Origin: Clostridiales bacterium UBA4080
GTDB taxonomy: Bacteria > Bacillota > Clostridia > Lachnospirales > Vallitaleaceae
Direction of reading: 5' to 3'
Assembly (NCBI GenBank): GCA_002381865.1
Contig: DFYO01000043.1
Location: 1 to 40,051 of the forward strand
DNA: 40,051 nt
The notes under the pieces were generated by a model, which saw only the letters and a list, made by a program, of their open reading frames with translations, had not been told where the DNA came from and searched no databases. The translations under genes were made by a program, and so were the position numbers. Shown in pieces: positions 16,533 through 23,811 of the stretch (position 1 is the stretch's first letter; each line of letters opens with the position of its first letter).

Positions 16533-17273
16533 ATGAGTGCATTGATTGCAATATATGGATTAATAATTGGATCATTTATAAATGTATGTATTTACAGAAT
16601 TCCAAAGGGTGAGGAGGTAGTATTCACGCCTTCTCACTGTTTTTCATGTGGCTATAGGCTAAAATGGTACGATTTAATTCCGGTTTTCAGCTATGCTTTT
16701 TTACAGGGCAAATGCAGAAACTGTGGAGAGAGCATTTCCATACAGTATCCTTTGGTTGAGCTGGCTAATTCAGCTATGTATGTATGGATATATCTAATAT
16801 TTGGAAGCAGCATAGAAACCGTTTTATATATGTTTTTAGCTTCAGCACTTTTGACTATTTCTGTAATAGATTTCAAGCACATGATTATACCCGACAGTAT
16901 TGTAGTATTTATTGGAATATTAGCCATTATTAATTTGATTTTTAATATTAAGCTATGGCTTTATTTTGTAGTAGGATTTTTTGTTGTAAGTGTAATTTTA
17001 CTTGTAATTGCAATTATTACAAAAGGAGGCATGGGTGGAGGAGATATTAAAATGATGGCAGTGGCAGGTCTTTTAATAGGCTGGGATAAAATACTTTTGG
17101 CACTAATGCTGGGAGCAATTTTAGGTTCAGTTGTAGGCGTTACATTAATTGCCTTAAAGATAATTGAAAGAAAGCAGTTTATTCCCTTTGGACCATTTTT
17201 AGCTGCAGGGGTATTTGCTTCAGCTTTATATGGAGAAGAGATAATCGGCTGGTATTTAAAGCTTTATCAATAA
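16533..17273 (+). CDS. pilD: PilD, prepilin peptidase/N-methyltransferase
   Basis: This polytopic aspartic protease cleaves prepilins before mature residue 1 and usually methylates the new N-terminus. The 246-residue protein has the N-terminal domain with paired CxxC motifs (HCFSCG and KCRNCG), and A24 peptidase signatures VIDFKHMIIPD and GMGGGDIKMM carrying the two catalytic aspartates. Several hydrophobic segments follow. The start at 16533 is chosen because it opens directly into the first membrane helix. An upstream ATG at 16470 adds 21 polar residues and has no ribosome binding site. The substrates encoded here are PilA and the minor pilins. Confidence 0.95.
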   Translation: MSALIAIYGLIIGSFINVCIYRIPKGEEVVFTPSHCFSCGYRLKWYDLIPVFSYAFLQGKCRNCGESISIQYPLVELANSAMYVWIYLIFGSSIETVLYMFLASALLTISVIDFKHMIIPDSIVVFIGILAIINLIFNIKLWLYFVVGFFVVSVILLVIAIITKGGMGGGDIKMMAVAGLLIGWDKILLALMLGAILGSVVGVTLIALKIIERKQFIPFGPFLAAGVFASALYGEEIIGWYLKLYQ

Positions 17274-17353
17274 AAGAAATTACATAATTTTAGGAAGGAA
17301 TATAATCAGATTAATTCTTTATAATGAGGAATGATAGGGTTATTATTTAAAAT

Positions 17354-18016
17354 ATGATTAGAAAAATTTTTGATTTGTATATTGAGAGAGCCCCTTTCTT
17401 TTGGGAGCTTTTTGTTCAACATATAATACTTACTCTTATTTCAGTGCTTATAATTACTGTTATTGGAATAACTACAGGAATATTAATGACAAAAAACAAA
17501 TTTTTTGCAGAGATAATTTTACGACTGACTAGTTTTTTGTATACTATTCCTTCCATTGCTTTATTTGGATTTTTAGTTAGCATTACAGGCATTGGAATTA
17601 AAAGTGCAGTAATTGCTTTAGTGCTTTACGGATTACTACCGGTTGTAAGAAATACCTATACAGGATTGAGTGAGGTTGATCAGGAGATAATTGAGTCGGC
17701 TGAGGGAATGGGAAGTACTCAGCTTCAGCTGCTCTTTAAAATCAGATTACCACTTGCCCTTCCCATTGTATTTAGCGGTTTTAGGACAATGGTGGTGATG
17801 GTAATTGCACTAGGGGGGATTGCATCCTTTATAGGAGCAGGAGGACTTGGAACTGCAATTTGGAGAGGTATTTCAACGCATTTTCCTGAAATGACAATTG
17901 CAGGCAGCTTGTTGGTAGCCCTGCTGGCAATTGTTTCAGATATTATTTTAGAAATCATTGAAAAAAAACTAAGAAGACGCTTTTTGGGTGAAGCGGAAAG
18001 AGAGGAAGAATTATGA
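17354..18016 (+). CDS. osmoprotectant (glycine betaine/choline-type) ABC transporter permease
   Basis: This 220-residue inner-membrane permease is of the OpuBB/OpuCB/ProW type with about six hydrophobic segments. The conserved EAA-loop region reads ESAEGMGSTQLQLLFKIRLPLALP, and LGGIASFIGAGGLGTAIWRG follows, both typical of betaine/choline/carnitine uptake permeases. It heads a permease, binding-protein, ATPase operon in which each gene overlaps the next (ATGA at 18013). The Shine-Dalgarno before 17354 is weak. There is one permease gene where many Opu systems have two, so the channel is presumably a homodimer. Confidence 0.9.
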   Translation: MIRKIFDLYIERAPFFWELFVQHIILTLISVLIITVIGITTGILMTKNKFFAEIILRLTSFLYTIPSIALFGFLVSITGIGIKSAVIALVLYGLLPVVRNTYTGLSEVDQEIIESAEGMGSTQLQLLFKIRLPLALPIVFSGFRTMVVMVIALGGIASFIGAGGLGTAIWRGISTHFPEMTIAGSLLVALLAIVSDIILEIIEKKLRRRFLGEAEREEEL

Positions 18017-18921
18017 AAAAGTATTTAACTATGGGTATTATGCTAGGGGTGATTTTGTCTTTGCTAATTGGAACTACAGGATGTAAAAAAGAGGAAAAGA
18101 AAATAACTCTTGCGAGCAAGCCAATGACAGAGCAGTTTATACTGGCAGAAATACTAACTCAATTAATTCAAGACAAAACAGATATTATAGTAGAGCAAAA
18201 GCTTGGGATAGGCGGAGGAACTTCCAATATTCATCCGGGATTATTAAGCGGAGAAATAGATTTGTATCCTGAATATACTGGAACAGGATGGCTTTTTGTA
18301 CTGAAAAAGGAGCTAATTAGAGACAAGGATGAATTATATAAAGCTGTAAAGGATGATTATTTGAAAGAATTTAATGTTCTTTGGAGCGGTATGTATGGAT
18401 TTAATAATACCTATGGACTAGCAGTGAAAAATGAGGTTGCAAAAGCTTATAATTTAAAAACCTACAGTGATTTGGCGAAGGTAAGCGATAAGCTTATATT
18501 TTGTTCAAATGCAGACTTTTTTGAAAGAGAGGATGGATTTGAGGGCTTGAAAAACACTTATGAATATAAATTTAAGGATATCAAGGAAATAGATATAGGA
18601 CTAAAATATAGTGCAATTGCTGCAAATGAAGTTGATATTATAACAGTTTTTTCAACTGATGGCAATTTGGAGGAGGCAGGACTTACTGTATTAACAGATG
18701 ATAAAAACTATTTCCCTTCTTACCACTGTGCTACTCTTATAAAAAAAGAAACGATTGATAAGTATCCTGAGATTGAAGGGGTTTTAGAGCAATTGACGGG
18801 ACAGATTCAGGACGAGGATATGATTAAAATGAATTATCTAGTTGATGTTAAAAAGGAAGACCCTAAAGCTGTTGCTAAAGAATTTTTAACAAAGAAGGGA
18901 TTATTAAATGCCGATTATTGA
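18013..18921 (+). CDS. osmoprotectant ABC transporter substrate-binding lipoprotein
   Basis: This 302-residue OpuAC-family binding protein (OpuBC/OpuCC/OsmX type) delivers quaternary-ammonium osmolytes to the permease. The signal peptide ends in the lipobox GTTGC, so Cys24 is the predicted lipid anchor. Family hallmarks are ITLASKPMTEQFILAEI, GGGTSNIHPGLLSGEIDLYPEYTGTGW with its conserved tyrosine, and the later IAANEVDIITVFSTDG segment. The ligand (betaine, choline, carnitine or another) cannot be told from sequence. The gene overlaps the permease by 4 bases and the ATPase gene by 14. Confidence 0.92.
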   Translation: MKKYLTMGIMLGVILSLLIGTTGCKKEEKKITLASKPMTEQFILAEILTQLIQDKTDIIVEQKLGIGGGTSNIHPGLLSGEIDLYPEYTGTGWLFVLKKELIRDKDELYKAVKDDYLKEFNVLWSGMYGFNNTYGLAVKNEVAKAYNLKTYSDLAKVSDKLIFCSNADFFEREDGFEGLKNTYEYKFKDIKEIDIGLKYSAIAANEVDIITVFSTDGNLEEAGLTVLTDDKNYFPSYHCATLIKKETIDKYPEIEGVLEQLTGQIQDEDMIKMNYLVDVKKEDPKAVAKEFLTKKGLLNADY

Positions 18922-19723
18922 GTTTATTGATATTTCTAAAAGCTATAAAAAAGATGAAGAGGTACTATATAGTCTGAATATGGAGGTTAACAGAGGAGAG
19001 ATTATTACAATCCTTGGAGAATCAGGCTCAGGTAAAACAACAATGCTTAAGCTTGTAAACCGAATGATTAATTTTGATACTGGTGAGCTAAGAGTTCAGG
19101 GGAAAAATATTAAAGAATGGGACAAGGTTGAACTAAGAAGACATATAGGATATGTTATACAGCAAATAGGCCTTTTTCCGCACATGACAATATGGGAAAA
19201 TATAAGCTATGTGCTTATGCTGGAAAACAAAAAAAAGCAGGAAAGATTAAAATGCGCCTTTGAGCTTTTAGAGCTTGTAGGCCTTCCTAAGGATTATGCC
19301 TATAGATATCCGCGGGAGCTTAGTGGTGGACAAAAACAACGAATAGGGGTTGCAAGAGCCTTAGCTGCAAATCCAGATATTATTTTAATGGATGAGCCCT
19401 TTGGAGCTGTTGATGAAAAAACAAGAGCACAGCTTCAAGATGAGCTTCTAAAAATCCAAAAAGCACTTCATAAAACAATTCTTTTTGTAACCCATGATAT
19501 TCATGAGGCACTAAAAATGGGAAGTAGAATAGCGTTATTAAACAAAGGGAGAATTGAACAGATAGGTACGGGTAGGGAGCTTATTCTCAACCCCAAAAAT
19601 GAATTTGTTAAAAACTTTTTTGGAATTAAGGGCTTTACCTTTATGCTAGATGAAGATAAGCTAGAGGGGCTTTATAAAAGAGTTCTTAACAAGGAAATAG
19701 AGCTAGAAGAGCTCTTGAAATAG
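18908..19723 (+). CDS. osmoprotectant ABC transporter ATP-binding protein
   Basis: This 271-residue ATPase is of the ProV/OpuBA type. It has Walker A LGESGSGKTT, Q-loop QQIGLFPHMT, signature LSGGQKQR, Walker B DIILMDEPFGAVD and the H-loop FVTHDIHEA. Many relatives carry tandem CBS domains for ionic-strength or c-di-AMP sensing. This one ends too early for them, so activity control must differ or lie elsewhere. It ends the three-gene operon, and no clear T-tract terminator follows before the structured element at 19735. Confidence 0.94.
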   Translation: MPIIEFIDISKSYKKDEEVLYSLNMEVNRGEIITILGESGSGKTTMLKLVNRMINFDTGELRVQGKNIKEWDKVELRRHIGYVIQQIGLFPHMTIWENISYVLMLENKKKQERLKCAFELLELVGLPKDYAYRYPRELSGGQKQRIGVARALAANPDIILMDEPFGAVDEKTRAQLQDELLKIQKALHKTILFVTHDIHEALKMGSRIALLNKGRIEQIGTGRELILNPKNEFVKNFFGIKGFTFMLDEDKLEGLYKRVLNKEIELEELLK

Positions 19724-19734
19724 TTAAAAAGAAT

Positions 19735-19942
19735 GGCTCTTTGTCAAATACGGTCAGAATTTTAGCTTGATATTATTTCTCCAAAACCCTTGGTGGTTTC
19801 ATTCTGCCTTCCCATGCACGTCCTGTGCATAGGGAAGGCGTTTACTCCTGTGCACTTCTGAATGAAACCCCAAGGGTACTTTATAAGTTGATCAAAAATT
19901 CACGCTAAAATTCTTCTGTATTTTAAAGGCTCTTTGTCAAAT
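19735..19942. repeat. nested-hairpin element flanked by 15-bp direct repeats (MITE-like)
   Basis: GGCTCTTTGTCAAAT occurs at 19735-19749 and again, in the same orientation, at 19928-19942. Between them is a strongly nested palindrome. AAATAC plus AGAATTTTAGC (19746-19766) pairs with GCTAAAATTCT plus GTATTT (19904-19923). ACCCTTGG and GGTTTCATTC (19786-19804) pair with 19860-19877, an 18-bp stem with one bulged T. GCCTTCCC and ATGCAC (19806-19819) pair with GTGCAT and GGGAAGGC (19825-19839). The 15-mer resembles, from memory, the terminal inverted repeats of ISL3-family elements, but no transposase is present. A small palindrome, TGAATCCA/TGGATTCA, lies just outside at about 19951-19968. The best reading is a non-autonomous mobile element or a structured RNA. 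Confidence 0.7.
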
Positions 19943-20001
19943 TTTGGGGTTGAATCCATTTGGATTCAGCTCCATTACTGCATTAAGAGCTATTTTTGTA
20001 G

Positions 20002-21111
20002 TTATAAATGTGTGATGCAATTATAATATTTCAGCTTTATTTTTGTAAGGTAATCATAGCTTGCAATATTATTAAGATTTTCAATTAATTGCTTTTGCTG
20101 GGTTACGTCCTGAATAAAAAACACCTTTCCAATTATCTTGTTTTTTTCCTCAATAAATATTTTTTTGAATTCAAAAAATTTGATAGTATCATCATATAAA
20201 ACCTCTAATTCAAAAATATTTGTTTTTTTTGAAAGAAGCATAGCGCCTTCTTCGTTGCGGCTAAATTCTGTGCCGATAAGATTTTTATTTAACCAAGGGA
20301 ATACATTTTGAGCCGCATGATTAAAGTCAATTAGGCGATTAGCTGTATCTAAAACAATGATTCCTTCAGCTATTTCCATAAAAGCAATATCCTTTACAAA
20401 TTCGGTTAGCTCTAGTAAATTAAGTTTGAAAATTGCAATATACAAAAGTGTGGCAGAAATGCATAAGCCAAAGGGGGTTAAATCTAGATTGTATGGAGAT
20501 AATCCTAATAAATATATAAGATTAAATACACCTGTTGAAAGAGAGGCTAAAAAAAGCATAAAGCCAGGGGAATTAATCTTGAACCTGTTTGATTTCCAGG
20601 AATTGTAAAACACAATTAATCCAAAAATTTGAGCTATATAGGAATAGAGAATATAAATATTGTACCAAATACCCTTAGTAAAATGCAGAATAAGATAGCC
20701 ATTGACGGGCTTTGGCAGTATTTCCTTATATATTAATCCATGGAATTCATTTGTTAGGGCAAAAAACATAGTTAATACAGGGATAATTAAAAATACCAAT
20801 GCAGTTGAAAAGGGCACCTTTTTTTTGAAATGAAATTTATATGCGAAAAAAAGCCAGAAGGCAGGCATATAAGGAATTCCCAAATATTCGATTTTTAATG
20901 AGAATAAGAGCGAGTTTTTATCAGGAGATAATAGCTCAAGGCCATAGCCTGTAATATATATTGCTGCAGCAAGGCACATAATAGAAAAAGGAGCAGAAAG
21001 AGCGTTCCTTTGCTTGGATAAAGAATATAAGAAAAAAATAAAAAAGGCTGTGGCAAAAACAAATAATAATGCAGCCATATATCCTATCATGCGCAACTCC
21101 CCTTTACACAA
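20002..21111 (-). pseudogene. 7TM-PAS membrane sensor with truncated GGDEF domain
   Basis: The reading frame encodes 369 residues. The N-terminal ~225 residues form about seven hydrophobic segments of the His_kin_N (7TM sensor) type. A PAS domain follows (about 240-345, beginning FMEIAEGIIVLDTANRLIDF). The tail IENLNNIASYDYLTKIK is the usual entry into a GGDEF diguanylate cyclase domain (DxLTxxxNR), but the protein then ends after a few unrelated residues and the catalytic domain is absent. The break is about 90 bases from the repeat-flanked element at 19735-19942, so a transposition-related deletion is plausible. ATGs exist at 21111 or 5 codons later (MIGYMAAL); the second, at about 21093, opens directly into the membrane domain. 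Confidence 0.78.
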
Positions 21112-21281
21112 TAACTATAAATAATCGTCTGTTCAATTTATTAGCTTGAAATTAAAATACTCTGTATAATAAGAATACCATATTTGGAAAATTCAAACAA
21201 GTAAGAGCATAAAAATTAAAAAAACTAAAGAATGTATAGATCTTTTGCTTTCGGTATAGAGGCATACCATGATAAACAAGC

Positions 21282-22508
21282 CTAAATTAATACCTTAATA
21301 AACTCCATATTGTCATATTCACAGTCTTTAAGCTCATAAAAAAGGTCATCCATATAAGTATTGTGGTGATCTAGTGTTTTTGCAAGAACCTGAATTAGCT
21401 TAACTGCATCAGAAGCTGAAGCTTCCTTGCTAGCTGAAAAAAAGGCAACCATATAAAATCGCACCCATAAAAAGTGAATTATTAGCATTAGGTAACCATC
21501 AAACATTCGATGTGTCATTGAAAAAGGAAAGACATTCTTAAACATAATATTAACAAGGTCATTTTCAAAAATATATTCATATTCCTCTAAAAAGGGTTCA
21601 AAATAGCGTTGGAGTGAGTCTTCATAAAGAGCGGACTTTACTTTGATATCCTCACCAGAATCAAGCGTAAAGGCTTCACGTACAAGCTTTGTGTAGTTAA
21701 TAAACTGAGCATTTTCAATTGAACTGAATGTATTAAGCTTATTAGTCCATTCTTGAAATAAACTCACCAATAGAGGTAGACTTGATGAAGCTTCAGGCAA
21801 ATCTGAGAAGTTATCAGTATCAAAATTATTTAAGTAGTTATACATGGAAGCTAAATCAAAATCACTTTTTTCATCAAGAATTTCAAGGAAATTGCCAAGA
21901 GCTTTAAGACGCTTTGTCAAAGGATAATTTCTGTTTTGAATTATAGAAATACATTTTTTGCGTATTAGATGAAAAAATTTTACTGGAGAATCAGAGTATT
22001 CTGCTAGACGAGTATCTACAATGCTTCCCAGTACGTGCTTGTTAAGGGGCTGGTTATTTTCTTCAAAGCATATACCCTCGGGATTTAGAAGAACTAGCCT
22101 TGCGGCTTCCGGACAGGATAAATAAAGAGAGGTTTCATAATAATCATCAATGGCATTAGTAACTCGTGGGAAGGAGGAACATACGTTGGACAGATATTCT
22201 TCACCCATATTGCTAAAGATTTTACAGTAGCAGTTTTCGTCTAAGAAGGGGCAGCGCTTTGAAGCTTCCATTCGAACCTTTCCGTAATCGACCTCCGTGC
22301 TGTAGCAGTATTCATTTTTATATATATAGCTTTGAAACATGGAACGCATGGAGCTATCCTTAGTGCGAAAGTATTGACGAAAGGTAATGCGGTCAATATC
22401 TACATCCCATCCAATACAGCAGCTATCCTCGCAAGAACCGCCTATGCACTTAAAGTCTTTTAAATAGGTTGGATTTATTTGTTTTACAGGATTTTTTAAA
22501 TTAGACAT
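21282..22508 (-). CDS. fliB: FliB-family (flagellin) lysine N-methylase
   Basis: This 408-residue protein has the cysteine-rich signature of FliB, which N-methylates surface lysines of flagellin in Salmonella and relatives. Seen are FKCIGGSCEDSCCIGWDVDID near the N-terminus, then CPFLDENCYCKI, NVCSSFPR and LSCPEAARL, a pattern suggesting an iron-sulfur cluster. The rest is helical and poorly conserved. No flagellar gene is in the window, so the substrate is unknown; it could be flagellin elsewhere or another surface protein. It is divergent from uppP and upstream of the truncated sensor on the same strand, 170 bases away. Confidence 0.88.
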   Translation of the reverse strand: MSNLKNPVKQINPTYLKDFKCIGGSCEDSCCIGWDVDIDRITFRQYFRTKDSSMRSMFQSYIYKNEYCYSTEVDYGKVRMEASKRCPFLDENCYCKIFSNMGEEYLSNVCSSFPRVTNAIDDYYETSLYLSCPEAARLVLLNPEGICFEENNQPLNKHVLGSIVDTRLAEYSDSPVKFFHLIRKKCISIIQNRNYPLTKRLKALGNFLEILDEKSDFDLASMYNYLNNFDTDNFSDLPEASSSLPLLVSLFQEWTNKLNTFSSIENAQFINYTKLVREAFTLDSGEDIKVKSALYEDSLQRYFEPFLEEYEYIFENDLVNIMFKNVFPFSMTHRMFDGYLMLIIHFLWVRFYMVAFFSASKEASASDAVKLIQVLAKTLDHHNTYMDDLFYELKDCEYDNMEFIKVLI

Positions 22509-22602
22509 TTTATAAACTCCTTAAAATTATATCTGAACATATATTACAGCTATAATATAGTTTATAGTAAATAAATTGAAAATACCACATCTTTAATTGA
22601 TA

Positions 22603-22631
22603 TTGTTATTTTGTAATCAAAAGGGTATAAT
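22603..22631 (+). promoter_or_regulatory. probable sigma-A promoter for uppP
   Basis: TTGTTA at 22603-22608 and TATAAT at 22626-22631 are 17 bases apart, with the uppP ATG 30 bases downstream and a GGAGGT site between. Confidence 0.6.
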
Positions 22632-22660
22632 TACTCTGAAAAACTTTTGGAGGTAAAGCA

Positions 22661-23506
22661 ATGAACTTTATTGAGCTGATAAAAATTATTATTTTAGGAA
22701 TTGTGGAAGGGATTACGGAGTGGCTGCCGATTAGCAGTACAGGGCATATGATTTTGGTAGATGAATTTATCAAAATCAACCTTAGCAGCAGCTTTAAGGA
22801 AATGTTCTTAGTGGTCATCCAGCTTGGGGCAATATTTGCAGTAGTTGCAATATACTTTAACAAATTATTTCCCTTTAAAATAAATCTAAACAAAAAAAAT
22901 AAGGCTGAAAAAATAATTGAGATTAAAAAAGATATAATGAGCCTTTGGTTTAAAATACTGGCAGCATGTCTGCCTGCAGGTATAATAGGGTTTATGTTTG
23001 ATGATAAGATAGATGAGCTTTTTTATAATTATCAAACAGTAGCAGCAACCTTGATAATATATGGAGTTGTATTAATCTGGATTGAAAACAAAAACAAAAA
23101 TTCAGAGCCAATAATTAAGGACTTTAAAGAGCTGACCTATAAAACTGCCTTGATAATTGGAATGTTTCAGGTGCTGGCATTAATACCAGGAACCTCTAGA
23201 TCGGGAGCTACTATTATTGGAGGCATACTAATTGGAACCTCAAGAACAATTGCTGCTGAATTTACCTTTTATCTGGCGATACCAGTTATGCTTGGAGCAA
23301 GCTTGGTAAAGCTTTTGAAGTTCGGGCTGGTATTTTCGTCAGCAGAGGCAATTGCTCTATTTACAGGGATGACAGTTGCATTTATTGTATCAATATTTAC
23401 AATTAAGTTTTTGCTAAGCTACATAAAAAGAAATGATTTTAAGGTGTTTGGGTGGTATAGGATAGTATTGGGATTTTTGGTTATTGGATACTTTCTTGCA
23501 GTTTAA
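22661..23506 (+). CDS. uppP: UppP, undecaprenyl-diphosphatase
   Basis: UppP (BacA) is a membrane phosphatase that converts undecaprenyl diphosphate to the monophosphate, recycling the lipid carrier for peptidoglycan and wall polymers; extra copies confer bacitracin resistance. The 281-residue protein has the catalytic motifs EGITEWLPISSTGH (E16, E20, H29) and PGTSRSG, and about eight hydrophobic segments. GGAGGT precedes the ATG. It is a single gene with its own promoter, and no clear terminator follows. Confidence 0.96.
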   Translation: MNFIELIKIIILGIVEGITEWLPISSTGHMILVDEFIKINLSSSFKEMFLVVIQLGAIFAVVAIYFNKLFPFKINLNKKNKAEKIIEIKKDIMSLWFKILAACLPAGIIGFMFDDKIDELFYNYQTVAATLIIYGVVLIWIENKNKNSEPIIKDFKELTYKTALIIGMFQVLALIPGTSRSGATIIGGILIGTSRTIAAEFTFYLAIPVMLGASLVKLLKFGLVFSSAEAIALFTGMTVAFIVSIFTIKFLLSYIKRNDFKVFGWYRIVLGFLVIGYFLAV

Positions 23507-23699
23507 TAATAAGAGAGAAATTATAAGTGGTTATTAAAATTTTTCAAGAAGAATGCTAATATTTTTCGATAGATGATTTGTAAATAAAAAAAGAATGAAG
23601 GCAAATATAAGCTATTTGCATAATTTAAAACCGCTTTAAAGAGAAGGGTTATATCAATTATGATTATTAGGTAAATTTCACCAATAAAATTTGTTATTA

Positions 23700-23728
23700 T
23701 TGACATCAAACAATCGTTATAGTAAGAT
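23700..23728 (+). promoter_or_regulatory. probable promoter for the GGDEF-EAL/FapA/GAF operon
   Basis: TTGACA at 23700-23705 and TAAGAT at 23723-23728 have a 17-base spacer. The leader to the ATG at 23812 is about 75 bases. The rest of the 23507-23811 gap is very AT-rich; a 62-codon hydrophobic reading frame on the minus strand there has no support. Confidence 0.5.
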
Positions 23729-23811
23729 TAAATTAGTTATTTTGCAGTATATCTCCGACAACAGGTGCTTTCATAATAGAAATGAAAATCATTATTCTGG
23801 AGTAAAAGGAA

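Noticed and set aside
23521..23709. 62-codon hydrophobic reading frame on the minus strand
   Set aside because: It is an AT-rich chance frame dominated by Ile, Leu and Phe, without a good ribosome binding site and overlapping a promoter.
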